Shown here: piece after piece, positions 33,113-40,490 of the stretch
Layout of the letters: every line of letters begins with the position of its first letter
How positions within the stretch are numbered: position 1 is the stretch's first letter
NCBI RefSeq assembly: GCF_018279165.1
Contig: NZ_CP047293.1
Span: 1-49,367, forward strand
DNA length: 49,367 bases
From: Falsirhodobacter algicola
GTDB lineage: Bacteria; Pseudomonadota; Alphaproteobacteria; Rhodobacterales; Rhodobacteraceae
Direction: 5' to 3'
The notes under the pieces: generated by a model
Seen by the model: the letters and a program-made list of their open reading frames with translations, nothing else
What the model was told of the DNA's origin: nothing
Databases searched by the model: none
Position numbers and translations under genes: made by a program

Positions 33113-34294
33113 CTATCGTTGACGTCCACCCCTGTCTGGGCTCCCCTTCGATAGATCCTGCTGACGCTCTGGATTATCGACTGCGTGTCCGCGTCCACGC
33201 AGCACGGAACGCGTGTCCCCCTGCCCCGCCAGAGACCGGGCCATCTCGGCACGTTGCGTGGTCGTCTCGGTTAGTCGCGCTGCGAACCGTTTGGTTTCCC
33301 GCGCTAGGTCACGGTCCCTCGGGTCTGCTGAGCCAGCCAAGATCATCGCGGCTTGGTCATAGGTCGCCATCACCCTGTTGCGCCGCGCGATCAACGCATC
33401 ATCCCACGCCTTCTGCGGCAGACGCCCGCCATTATCGTCGAGATCACGCCGGACTTGGCGCATCTTCCGGGCATCGGCCAAGGGCTTACCGCCCCTCTGT
33501 CTGATCTTGTAGACCGGCGTCACCTCTCCCCGGCGCGTCACGCCTCGGGCATGGCGCGGGGTGGATTCCGCCTCGATCCCCCGGGTCCGGAGCTTCTCGG
33601 CGAACGTGTCCCGCAGGCGCTGCAGATCGGCTTTCCGCAGGTTCAGCTTCTGACCGTCCTCGCCAACGGTGCGCAGCGTCAGGTGCACATGGGGGTGGTG
33701 CGTATCCGTGTGCAGGGCCATCGCGTAGTCGTGCCACCCTTGGAACTCCTGCCTTGCCAGTGCCCTGACCGCGTCTTTCACCGCTTCCGCGTTCACTGTA
33801 CCGGGCATCGAAAACACGATGCTGGTCGTGATCCTCGTGCGGTCAGTCGCGGAGCCTTCGCGGCGATCCTCGTCGTGCTTCTCCATCCACTCGCGATAGA
33901 TCACACCGACCTGCTGCCGCCCCGAAAAAGTCTCGCCCCGGTCGTTCTCGACATCGATCTTTCCATTCCGGCTGATGTAGGCGAGATGCTCTGAGGCCCT
34001 GACCGCTTCTGAAGCTCGGCTGACTTTGATCGGGTTGCCGGACTTATCGTTCTTGGCAGGCTTGGACACCTTCACCATGACTTCCGGCGCGCCTTTGACG
34101 ACACGGGCCAGCCGCGCCTTGTCTGCCGCCGAGATGGTCTGTGCCCGGGCAGAGGAACGATCCGGCTGATCAGCGCCAGCCTTAGGCTTGCGGGTGCCGC
34201 CACCGACTGATCCGCCTGCCGGTTTGTTCAGTTCCTTGTTGGCCGCTGACGACCAGCAGTCCTGAAACCCCAGCTCCGACTTGAAATCGCTCAT
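33113..34294 (-). CDS. MobA/VirD2-like relaxase
   Basis: A 393-residue relaxase that nicks oriT and leads the strand into the recipient. The three-His metal motif is HTDTHHPHVH (about 195-204), of MOBP type. The Tyr in HLAYISRNG (about 106) is a candidate nucleophile. The tail is basic. It is short for a relaxase, with no helicase or primase. The start overlaps the mobC stop as ATGA. An IncP-like nic sequence lies just upstream of mobC. Confidence 0.88.
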   Translation of the reverse strand: MSDFKSELGFQDCWSSAANKELNKPAGGSVGGGTRKPKAGADQPDRSSARAQTISAADKARLARVVKGAPEVMVKVSKPAKNDKSGNPIKVSRASEAVRASEHLAYISRNGKIDVENDRGETFSGRQQVGVIYREWMEKHDEDRREGSATDRTRITTSIVFSMPGTVNAEAVKDAVRALARQEFQGWHDYAMALHTDTHHPHVHLTLRTVGEDGQKLNLRKADLQRLRDTFAEKLRTRGIEAESTPRHARGVTRRGEVTPVYKIRQRGGKPLADARKMRQVRRDLDDNGGRLPQKAWDDALIARRNRVMATYDQAAMILAGSADPRDRDLARETKRFAARLTETTTQRAEMARSLAGQGDTRSVLRGRGHAVDNPERQQDLSKGSPDRGGRQR

Positions 34295-34845
34295 GGCTGC
34301 TCACCTTCTGCGGACTGGAACTGGAAGCGGCCTTCTGCGTACACGCTCAGTGCCATGCGCAATTTCGCGATGTCCTGGCGCAAGCCTTCGACTTCAGCCT
34401 TTGTCAGATCAGCACCCGCACCCGTCAGGACACCTCGGTTCAGCGCATAGGCAATCTGGTTGGCGTTGACGGCCAAGCCGCGAAGCTGGCGATAGGCGGC
34501 ACGGACACCCTGCCTCTCGCCCGACACCATCTGCGGTGCGTTTCGCATCCGGGCCGACAGCAGAACGGCTGCCCAGGTCGATGCCGTGACACCTTGGGAC
34601 ATCGCCTCTTCCTCCAGATCCTGCCGCACATCGGCAGCCAGTCGAACCGTCACCTTACCCTCCCGCCGGGCGCGGGACAGCGGGCGGCGCGGCTGGACGG
34701 GCGCCTCTTCTCCATCCAGCGCCAGATCAATCAAACGCCCTAAAAGGACCGACACAGTCTGCCCTTCCGAAGCAGCCAAAGCCTCAAACTGGGCATGGCG
34801 CTCCGGAGGCAGGTACGTCTTGGCGGCTTTCTTCTGCGTGGGCAT
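34291..34845 (-). CDS. mobC: MobC-like relaxosome accessory protein
   Basis: A 184-residue protein. A basic N-terminal part with a ribbon-helix-helix-like segment (KVTVRLAADVRQDLEEEA) leads to the MobC domain (RQLRGLAVNANQIAYALNRG...VEGLRQDIAKLRMAL). MobC proteins bind near oriT and help melt it for the relaxase. ATG 34845 is chosen over TTG 34851. It is the first gene of the mob operon, directly downstream of oriT. Confidence 0.85.
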   Translation of the reverse strand: MPTQKKAAKTYLPPERHAQFEALAASEGQTVSVLLGRLIDLALDGEEAPVQPRRPLSRARREGKVTVRLAADVRQDLEEEAMSQGVTASTWAAVLLSARMRNAPQMVSGERQGVRAAYRQLRGLAVNANQIAYALNRGVLTGAGADLTKAEVEGLRQDIAKLRMALSVYAEGRFQFQSAEGEQP

Positions 34846-34859
34846 TTTCAACTCAAAAG

Positions 34860-34977
34860 TGGGCTACTTGCTGGCGGTTAGCCTATCCTGCATTAGTCTT
34901 AATCCCAACCCAAAACGTGGTCCGGGACCACGTTTTTCGCGCTCACCGTTTGGTCGGCAGAACCCGGACCACATCGG
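34860..34977. other. oriT: Origin of transfer (oriT) with IncP-type nic site
   Basis: The plus strand reads GCCTATCCTGCATT at 34881-34894. TATCCTG followed by C is the nic core of RP4/IncP-type MOBP origins, placing the cut between 34890 and 34891. Upstream GGGCTACTTG also recalls the RP4 flank. Immediately right is a perfect inverted repeat (34912-34936), and a further half copy (CCGGACCACAT) lies near 34965. It abuts mobC and the relaxase, the expected place. Confidence 0.7.
34912..34936. repeat. Perfect palindrome, copy 1 (GTGGTCC-G-GGACCAC core)
   Basis: Twelve-base arms AAAACGTGGTCC and GGACCACGTTTT around a single G. The 15-base core GTGGTCC-G-GGACCAC recurs exactly at 39592-39614 in another noncoding region. 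Likely a dimer-binding site (ParB, MobC or another plasmid regulator). Confidence 0.7.
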
Positions 34978-35001
34978 AGAGCCAGGCCCGACGCGGCAGC
35001 C

Positions 35002-35035
35002 AAAAAAAAACGCACCGTCCGAAGGCGGTGCGTTT
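35002..35035 (-). terminator. Rho-independent terminator of the parA-parB-membrane protein operon
   Basis: On the minus strand, AAACGCACCG (35035-35026) and CGGTGCGTTT (35017-35008) form a 10-bp stem followed by a run of T. It lies 28 bases after the membrane-protein gene stop and separates the partition operon from oriT-mobC. Confidence 0.85.
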
Positions 35036-35063
35036 CAACTCTTCTGGTCTGTTTTTCCGAGGG

Positions 35064-35351
35064 CTATCCCCAAAGGAAAAGCAGCCGATTGCGCGGCGTG
35101 ACGCGGAAGACGAGGCTATCGAGATAGAAGGACAAAGCGCTCAGGATGACAAAAACACCAGCCATCAGAACCGGAGCAATGAGCCGATAGACGAACGGGA
35201 TCTGATCGACCGCTTCGACGCCGTAGCCGGTGAAGATCATGACGGCTCCGGCCACAGCGGCAACCAGATGCAGCACCATCAGCACCGTGAGCAACGCCTG
35301 AACAGGCGTGCGGATCAGCAGCATTGCATTCCAGAGCGCGATCTTCACCAT
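35064..35351 (-). CDS. Small three-helix membrane protein, unknown
   Basis: A 95-residue protein with three hydrophobic helices (about 12-40, 52-72 and a shorter third near the C-terminus). GGAGG lies about eight bases ahead of ATG 35351, which is 12 bases after parB, so it is the third or fourth gene of the partition operon. Family unknown. An accessory role in plasmid maintenance, surface exclusion or transfer would all fit. Confidence 0.6.
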   Translation of the reverse strand: MVKIALWNAMLLIRTPVQALLTVLMVLHLVAAVAGAVMIFTGYGVEAVDQIPFVYRLIAPVLMAGVFVILSALSFYLDSLVFRVTPRNRLLFLWG

Positions 35352-35363
35352 CTCTCGTCCTCC

Positions 35364-36404
35364 TCAGTCCCGCAGCAGCTCCACCAGCTCCACCTCGGCC
35401 AATAGCACTTCTGCCACCCGGCCATCCTCCTCGAAGCGAATGAGAACAGACTTGCTGTTCGAGGCAGGCTGATCAAGCAAGGCCCGGCCAAGCTGCCCGC
35501 CATGACGGACCAGAAGAGCCGGAGATGCCGTTGCAACACGAGGCCGGGGCGATTGCGGAGAAGCGACCGTAAGCGCTTCACCCGGCTCGTCCCCCTGCCC
35601 TGCCACATCCGCAGTCCCAACGTTTGCATCGGGAGCGTCCTTCGGACCCTCAGCTTGCGGGGCCTCTGGTGCGGGTTGCACCGGAATCCCCACTTCGGGC
35701 ATGGCTCCTTTCCCGTCGATTTCCCCACGCAGACGCTCGACCGTCACGCGGGAAATATCATTCGCCTCGGTCACGCTGAGAAACTGCCGAACGGCGGCCT
35801 CGTCCTTCTTCCAGAGCGCGTTCAAATCCGAAAGCGCGCGGATCGGTGCGTTCTGCGCGGCTGCTGTTCGCAACTCATCGGGCATCTTTGCCAAGGCGGC
35901 GAAACGGGACACCTCCCCTTCATTCCAGCCAAGCGCCTCGGCAATCGCGCTGCGCGACTGCCCTGCGGCCCGCATTGCCGCGACAGCCTCGGCCACCTCC
36001 AGGGTCGTCAGATCGGCCCGCTGAACGTTCTCGGTGAGCTGCGCCATCCGGAGCGCATCGGTCATCTCGCGAACGACTGCGGGGATCTTGGTCAGTCCCG
36101 CCAGCTTTGCGGCCTGAAAACGCCGCTCGCCCATGATCAGCATGTGCTTTCCGGCATCATCGGCAGGCTGCACCGTGATCGCCTGAAGCACTCCTTGGGT
36201 CCGGATGCTCTCCGCCAGGGACGCCAACTGATCCTTGTCAAAATGGCGACGGGGCTGCTCGGGGTCCGGCATGATGTCATCGAGCGGGATTTCACGCTGC
36301 CCGGTCTGCGCAGGTTTGTTCTTCCGCGTCAGGGCCGACAGATCGCCGCTCTTCTTGAGGCGATCCAGCGTCTGCATCGTGCTGCCAAACTTCTTCTCGG
36401 TCAT
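35364..36404 (-). CDS. parB: ParB/RepB partition protein
   Basis: A 346-residue ParB family protein. The N-terminal ParB/sulfiredoxin-like domain (IMPDPEQPRRHFD, then LIMGERRFQAAKLAG and LTENVQRADLTTLE) contains the CTP-binding GERRF and ENVQR boxes. The HTH (SRSAIAEALGWNEGEVSRFAAL) follows, with a Pro/Ala-rich linker and C-terminal dimer region. It binds centromere sites and loads ParA. It starts three bases after parA. The palindromes at 34912 and 39592 are possible targets. Confidence 0.9.
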   Translation of the reverse strand: MTEKKFGSTMQTLDRLKKSGDLSALTRKNKPAQTGQREIPLDDIMPDPEQPRRHFDKDQLASLAESIRTQGVLQAITVQPADDAGKHMLIMGERRFQAAKLAGLTKIPAVVREMTDALRMAQLTENVQRADLTTLEVAEAVAAMRAAGQSRSAIAEALGWNEGEVSRFAALAKMPDELRTAAAQNAPIRALSDLNALWKKDEAAVRQFLSVTEANDISRVTVERLRGEIDGKGAMPEVGIPVQPAPEAPQAEGPKDAPDANVGTADVAGQGDEPGEALTVASPQSPRPRVATASPALLVRHGGQLGRALLDQPASNSKSVLIRFEEDGRVAEVLLAEVELVELLRD

Positions 36405-36407
36405 GGC

Positions 36408-37148
36408 TTAATCCTCCTTCTCGACGGTCTCGATGAACCAGTCGAAGAACTCACCGAACTCGACGGCTGCATCCTTGCCGCTGGCTGTCGGCACCTCGAA
36501 AACCGGGATGCCTTCCGCCTCTGCCGTCTCATAGCCGACGCGGTTGCGGATGGCATGAGGCACCAAGAGGTTGGAGTAGGACTCGGCAACCGCTTGCAGG
36601 GTTTCGCGCTCGTTCTGCTTCACCGCATCAAAGCGGGACGGCAAAAGACCAAGGAACTGGATGCCTTCGTTAATCTCCTGGACCTGCACGAAGGCTTTCA
36701 GCACGCCCTCGACCCCGTCCAGAGAGAAGCGCTTCAATTCAATAGGCGACAGCATGAAGTCCGCCGTCAGAAGCGCCCCGTAGACCAATGCCGAGAAAGT
36801 CGGCGGGGTATCAATGACGCAGAAGTCCGCGCCCTCAAGCCCGTCCAGCGCCGCCACGGTGCTTTGCAGAACAGCATCGTCGGAGCTGACCGGAACGTCT
36901 CGATCTCCTTCGATCAGGACAACTTCACCAGGATCGACAGAGAAGCTCGGGGCCTCACCACTCTCGATCATCTGCAACGCGTTCCCGACCACCCGCTTGC
37001 CGTTCAAGGCACTGGTCAGGTTGCGCTGCCCATCTAGGTCAACGGCGATGACGGAATAGCCTGCGCGACCGAGATAGAAGGCGATCTGGGTCGCAACGGT
37101 CGTCTTGCCGACACCGCCCTTGTTATTCGCGATTACGATCGTCTTCAC
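36408..37148 (-). CDS. parA: ParA partition ATPase
   Basis: A 246-residue ParA of the short type, without an N-terminal HTH. The deviant Walker A is KGGVGKTT near the start, Walker A' is DFCVIDTPP, and the IELKRFSLDGVEG segment is also typical. Because it lacks its own DNA-binding domain, operon control probably falls to the upstream ribbon-helix-helix protein (inference). GTG 37148 has GAAGGAG eight bases ahead; the longer frame is rejected. It overlaps the upstream gene by 26 bases. Confidence 0.92.
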   Translation of the reverse strand: MKTIVIANNKGGVGKTTVATQIAFYLGRAGYSVIAVDLDGQRNLTSALNGKRVVGNALQMIESGEAPSFSVDPGEVVLIEGDRDVPVSSDDAVLQSTVAALDGLEGADFCVIDTPPTFSALVYGALLTADFMLSPIELKRFSLDGVEGVLKAFVQVQEINEGIQFLGLLPSRFDAVKQNERETLQAVAESYSNLLVPHAIRNRVGYETAEAEGIPVFEVPTASGKDAAVEFGEFFDWFIETVEKED

Positions 37149-37311
37149 GGCCTGCTCCTTCCTCGTTGGTCTGTTGAGCGACGCCCCACTGCTTGAGCGC
37201 ATCGAGGACGATTTCGCCCATTGTTGTTTCTCGCTCGAAGGCCTCGCGCTTGAGCGCGCGATGCACGTCGACCGGCATATTCATGGAAAACATGCGTGTT
37301 GGGTTGCTCAT
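37123..37311 (-). CDS. Ribbon-helix-helix protein upstream of parA
   Basis: A 62-residue protein with the CopG/Arc-type fold: SNPTRMFSMNMPVDVHRALKREA gives the beta strand and first helix, and the MGEIVLDALKQWG segment gives the second. ATG 37311 has GGAGAGG ahead; the longer frame lacks a ribosome site. As first gene of the parAB operon it is the natural autorepressor; candidate binding repeats CATACATA lie at 37461-37480. Confidence 0.72.
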   Translation of the reverse strand: MSNPTRMFSMNMPVDVHRALKREAFERETTMGEIVLDALKQWGVAQQTNEEGAGREDDRNRE

Positions 37312-37460
37312 ATACCTCTCCGCAAGATGCACCGGATTTCCGGCCGACATAAGCGCGGCGCCCTGATCCTAGGCGACTGACCTCGGCCACTTGCGGCCGC
37401 GGCGAGACGCATGTCTCGGCGCGGCAAATTTTCTTGGCCCAGGCCGCGTGCCTGTAATGA

Positions 37461-37494
37461 CATACATACAGCCATACATAAGTACATTTTTCAA
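37461..37494 (-). promoter_or_regulatory. Repeats and possible promoter of the partition operon
   Basis: CATACATACA (37461-37470) and CATACATA (37473-37480) are direct repeats 12 bases apart, in AT-rich sequence. On the minus strand TTGAAA (37494-37489) may be the -35 with a poor -10 inside the repeats. Ribbon-helix-helix repressors bind short direct repeats of this kind. Confidence 0.4.
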
Positions 37495-37495
37495 A

Positions 37496-37521
37496 CAGAA
37501 AGAGGCCCGCATCCGCGAGCC
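37496..37521 (-). terminator. Terminator after ardC
   Basis: On the minus strand GGCTCGC-GGAT-GCGGGCC forms a 7-bp stem with one G-T pair, followed by TCTTTCTGTTT. It lies 25 bases beyond the ardC stop and directly before the partition promoter region. Confidence 0.55.
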
Positions 37522-37545
37522 CCTTTCAAGGTGTTGCCGATGTGC

Positions 37546-38430
37546 TCAGGCGGCGATCTCGCTTGCGCCTCCAGCGGCTGCGGCCTCCAGAACGAAATCT
37601 GCGGCCTTCTGCGCGGCGCTTGCGGCTTTGAAGATCGCGCGCTTGTCCTCTTTCAACACCCCGAGCCAGCTATCGAGATAGGACGCGGCCTCGTCGATGG
37701 TCGGCTCTACTCCAATGCGCGCCCCAAGGAAGCAACTGCCGATTTCTGCAATCAACTCCTCGCGGGCATAATCTGCCTTCGTGCTTCCCATCTTGAAGCG
37801 GTCCAGCCGCGACCGATGGCCGGTCCAATGCGTGACCTCATGGCAAAGCGTCGCCGTGTAGTGCTGCGCGGAAATGAAGGCGGACACAGGCGGCATCTGG
37901 ATACGGTCCTCCGCAGGGACATAGCACGCCCGTGCACCGCCATGTGTGACGCGGGCACCAACCGCTTGAAAGAACGCGTCGACCTCCGGCAGGGGCCGGG
38001 TGCCAAGATCCTCCTGAACCTCGGGGCGACGGTAGAACTCTTCCGGCAAGCCCTCGATCTGGTCGGCGTTGAAAACACGATAGGCGCGGGCATAGGAGAT
38101 CGCGACCGCCTCGCCATCGTCATTCTCCCGCTCGACGGTCCCGTATTTCACCACGGTCGACGACTTCTGGCCCTTGCGCACATGCGCGCCCAACTCCTTC
38201 GCCTGCTTGAAGGTGAACCAATGTGCTGAGCCGAACCCGTTGGCATGGGCTGCAAGCCACAGCATCAGAATATTGATCCCGCGATACGGTTCGCCATTCG
38301 ACCGCAGCGGGAACGAGACGCCTTGCTCCCCGCCGGACCAAGGCTTGCGCCACGGCGAAACGCCCGCTTCCATCGCCTCGATGATTTGGTTGGTGACGTG
38401 CTGGTAGATGTCGAAATCCGATTTTGCCAT
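37546..38430 (-). CDS. ardC: ArdC-type antirestriction protein
   Basis: A 294-residue protein. The N-terminal ArdC ssDNA-binding domain (DIYQHVTNQIIEAMEAG, then RSNGEPYRGINILML) is followed by a zincin metallopeptidase-like domain with HEVTH (197-201) and GHRSRLDR. ArdC is carried into or made early in the recipient and protects the incoming single strand from host restriction. AAGGAGG precedes ATG 38430. The transcript begins with a long structured leader (38453-38584) repeated at 42358-42487. Confidence 0.92.
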   Translation of the reverse strand: MAKSDFDIYQHVTNQIIEAMEAGVSPWRKPWSGGEQGVSFPLRSNGEPYRGINILMLWLAAHANGFGSAHWFTFKQAKELGAHVRKGQKSSTVVKYGTVERENDDGEAVAISYARAYRVFNADQIEGLPEEFYRRPEVQEDLGTRPLPEVDAFFQAVGARVTHGGARACYVPAEDRIQMPPVSAFISAQHYTATLCHEVTHWTGHRSRLDRFKMGSTKADYAREELIAEIGSCFLGARIGVEPTIDEAASYLDSWLGVLKEDKRAIFKAASAAQKAADFVLEAAAAGGASEIAA

Positions 38431-38452
38431 TTGTGGCCTCCTTCAAGGTGAG

Positions 38453-38584
38453 ACGGGGAGGCTTGGTGCCCTCCTTCCGCCGATGGGCTGCGCCTCGGCC
38501 ACCTGATCCGACCGAAAACGCATGTTTTCGGCGGAACAGAGTGGGGGAGGGCGAAGCCCGACCCACGGGCCTGAACCGGACAGT
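38453..38584 (-). repeat. Structured leader repeat R1, copy A, upstream of ardC
   Basis: A 132-base element ending ~20 bases before the ardC start. It is ~80-85% alike (by eye) to 42358-42487 upstream of the ParB-domain gene. Minus-strand RNA can form nested stems: GCCCTCC with GGAGGGC, CCGCCGA with TCGGCGG, an inner CCGAAAAC/GTTTTCGG hairpin and GGGCTTCGCCC. Paired segments are kept in both copies while loops differ. It looks like a cis-acting RNA leader or a shared control sequence. Confidence 0.65.
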
Positions 38585-38779
38585 CAAAGGATCGGAGACG
38601 AGGTTGGTGCGGCCCGCAGGCTGTAGGCCGAGGACACGGCCTCGTTGGAGACGACGCGCCTGCGCGGCGCTTGTCTTTTGACTTTCCGGGTCAGGTCTGT
38701 TGGGCGGACCAGGAAAGAGAAAAAAGCCAGGGCGGGGGTGAGCGGGCGTAGCCCGTCGATCCCCTGGCCTGACCTCTGA
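38579..38779 (-). repeat. Structured repeat R2, copy A, contiguous with R1
   Basis: About 200 bases, repeated at 43553-43755. A 15-base near-perfect inverted repeat (CCGGACAGTCAAAGG with CTTTTGACTTTCCGG) encloses further stems. ACGAGG/CCTCGT here corresponds to CCGGGGG/CCCCCGG in copy B, and GCGCC/GGCGC corresponds to GCCGC/GCGGC: both members of the pair changed, so base pairing is kept. This points to selection on RNA (or DNA) structure rather than coding. Confidence 0.6.
38720..38768 (-). terminator. Terminator inside R2 copy A
   Basis: On the minus strand GCCAGGG...CCCTGGC with an inner ACGGGC/GCCCGC hairpin, followed by TTTTTT. It could end transcription of the 50-residue gene at 38995-38843. 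Copy B keeps the hairpin but not the T-run. Confidence 0.55.
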
Positions 38780-38842
38780 TTGGATGTGACCCGCGCAAGC
38801 TGCGTGGGTCTCTTCTGATCTCTATGAAAAGGGCAGGGGCCG

Positions 38843-38995
38843 TCAGCCCTCCTCAGGTGGCCGTTCGAGGTTGCGCGCGTAGCTGACCTCGACCTTCAGG
38901 AAGCCGGGGACGCTGAGCGCAATGGAGATCTTGAGGTTCGCTTTTGTGGTGAGGCTTCGCAGGATTGAGCGCAAACGGGCGATGATCTTGTTCAT
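38843..38995 (-). CDS. Small 50-residue protein, unknown
   Basis: A short basic frame: MNKIIARLRSILRSL start, then KISIALSVPGFLKVEVSY and an acidic end. AAAGGAG lies eight bases ahead of ATG 38995, a strong ribosome site, and a terminator follows (38768-38720). The amphipathic start suggests membrane or nucleic-acid contact. A much longer frame through the same DNA (from 39685) has no ribosome site and runs through repeats, so only the short form is called. No known family. Confidence 0.5.
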   Translation of the reverse strand: MNKIIARLRSILRSLTTKANLKISIALSVPGFLKVEVSYARNLERPPEEG

Positions 38996-39591
38996 TGTGG
39001 TGCTCCTTTCGGTGTTGGACGATTTCGGGAGATCACCGCGACGGCTCAGATCGGACGGGTGCACCGCCTGCGGTCGCAACGAAGCGAAGCGCAGTGGAGA
39101 AGGGCTTGTCCTTGCACCAAGACGAGGCCGGCGCACGCTCTCCCAAATAAATCGCCACACCGCGAAGGCGCTTCGGCGCAATGACGGATGCCCAAAGCCG
39201 CGCGCCCATTCCTGCACTGCCTTACCTCGAAGTGACTGCGAAATGTGGGCCAGACCTTTGGCCGAGACGGATGCGCCTGAACGACCATTCGGCCGCGCTG
39301 AGGATTGGCTCGGAGAGACAAACCGCAGCGCTTCAGGACGAAGGGAGGGCAGGGGCGTCCGGCTCGGGGTGGAGACCGGCCCTGCCGGTCGGAACCTCGG
39401 CACGCGGTCCCGCGCCTGCGCGGGATTCGCCCCGCTCAAACGTCCCGCCGCGGTTTCCCACAGGCCCCTCCCTCGATACTTGACGTCTCGTTCGGGGCCT
39501 GCTCCGGCCTGAAACTCCGCTCCCAAGGTCGCTACATTCCAGACTGGAAAACCGCTCAGCCCCAACCGCCGCCACAGCACTACCCAGCGGA
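38996..39591. other. Noncoding GC-rich region with repeat modules X and Y
   Basis: No convincing gene. Module X (about 39301-39415; from GATTGGCTCGG to GCGCGGTCC-like sequence, with perfect hairpin GACCGGC/GCCGGTC) is followed by module Y (about 39430-39535; CCCCGCTCAA to CTCCCAAGGTCG). Diverged copies of Y and X occur in the opposite order at 43915-44225. 39001-39300 holds nothing I can identify. Confidence 0.5.
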
Positions 39592-39614
39592 AAATGTGGT
39601 CCGGGACCACATTT
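39592..39614. repeat. Perfect palindrome, copy 2 (GTGGTCC-G-GGACCAC core)
   Basis: Eleven-base arms AAATGTGGTCC and GGACCACATTT around a G. The core is identical to the palindrome at 34912-34936; outside the core both keep A/T tracts in dyad symmetry. The two sites flank the partition and ardC genes. Confidence 0.7.
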
Positions 39615-40006
39615 GGAATTTGCCACAAGATAGAAAATTGCGCGCAGAAGGAGAACCGCCACGCCCTGAGAAGGTTGCAACACATTCAAAAACGTATCTT
39701 CTTTCAAGACGTTGCCATGACGCGGATTGGCGTCTTTCCGCGCAAGGTTCGAACAGCAAGGTTCAACCAGAGACTGTTTCAAAGTAGCAATTACGGGCTT
39801 GGTTCTTGGTGGGTGAATGACCGCGACGACCGTTTCCGTGAAGGCTTTGAAGAAGCTCAGGAAATTGAAGTCACGAGCTCCCGACCGGGAGCAGGCACCC
39901 CGTTCTCAGCCAACCGCTTCTCCCAAGCGGCGAGCCGACACGACTTGTTGTGCCGCCGGTCCCTGATCCTGTGGCGCGACACAGACGGACCAAGAAGGAG
40001 GTACAA
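39615..40006. other. Leader region before the small gene at 40007
   Basis: About 390 bases of moderate GC. A 49-codon frame (39817-39966, plus) lies just ahead of the next gene but has only a weak ribosome site and low-complexity basic/Pro composition; it is possible but not claimed. No promoter stands out. Confidence 0.3.
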
Positions 40007-40306
40007 ATGGCCCAAACAAGCGAGGCTGTCCGACAACCGAAGCACGCCCTTTTGCTCGGCAGCAGGGTGCGCCAGTTCATCAAACGCGGTGGCCGCCTGC
40101 GCTACGAACCCCATAAAGACCCAGCGAACGGCAAGCTCGTCTGGGTGGTCATGGGCGTATTCCCCGACAAGACGGAAGAGCCGGTGTTCACGACGACGTC
40201 AGGCGAGCACAAACACTTCCGCTCGGCAGATGCCATGATCCAGTATCACCGCCAGATGTGCCCGGATGAGGATGTTCTGATCGTTCCAATGCCCGCGAGC
40301 CATTAG
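40007..40306 (+). CDS. Small conserved plasmid protein, paralogue of the gene at 10534
   Basis: A 99-residue soluble protein. AAGGAGGT sits four bases before ATG 40007, so the start is firm and the longer upstream frame is rejected. It matches the 94-residue product at 10534 from VRQFIKRGGRLRYEP to VPMP, including GExxxFxSxDA. Two diverged copies on one plasmid, one leading the transfer operon and one beside the ParB-domain gene, suggest a plasmid-specific role. Function unknown. Confidence 0.72.
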   Translation: MAQTSEAVRQPKHALLLGSRVRQFIKRGGRLRYEPHKDPANGKLVWVVMGVFPDKTEEPVFTTTSGEHKHFRSADAMIQYHRQMCPDEDVLIVPMPASH

Positions 40307-40435
40307 CTCACGGATTGGAATGGCCCTTCCTGGGGCCATTCCGCCGCGCCAGCGGCTCGCGCGCGGATAGCGCCAGTCCTGCCAGGGCAGGGCCTCGCGC
40401 CCTGACGTGGCAGGACACCAGAAAGCCCCGGCCAT

Positions 40436-40460
40436 AAAAAGGCCCCGCCGAAGCGGGGCC
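40436..40460 (-). terminator. Terminator of the ParB-domain gene
   Basis: On the minus strand GGCCCCGC-TTCG-GCGGGGCC, an 8-bp stem with a UUCG tetraloop, then TTTTTA. It lies 30 bases after the gene stop. Confidence 0.85.
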
Positions 40461-40490
40461 AGGTCGTCCTTCACCACAAAAGAACTCTTT

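Noticed and set aside
35364-37148. repAB part of a repABC operon
   Set aside because: ParA is the short type without an N-terminal HTH, no repC follows, and I did not find the 16-bp GTT-N4-GC-N4-AAC centromere near it.
37461-37480. CRISPR or long iteron array
   Set aside because: Only two short CATACATA repeats; no spacer-repeat pattern anywhere in the window and no cas genes.
38843-39685. 280-codon minus-strand frame
   Set aside because: Only its last 50 codons have a ribosome site; the rest crosses repeat modules with hairpins and no domain.
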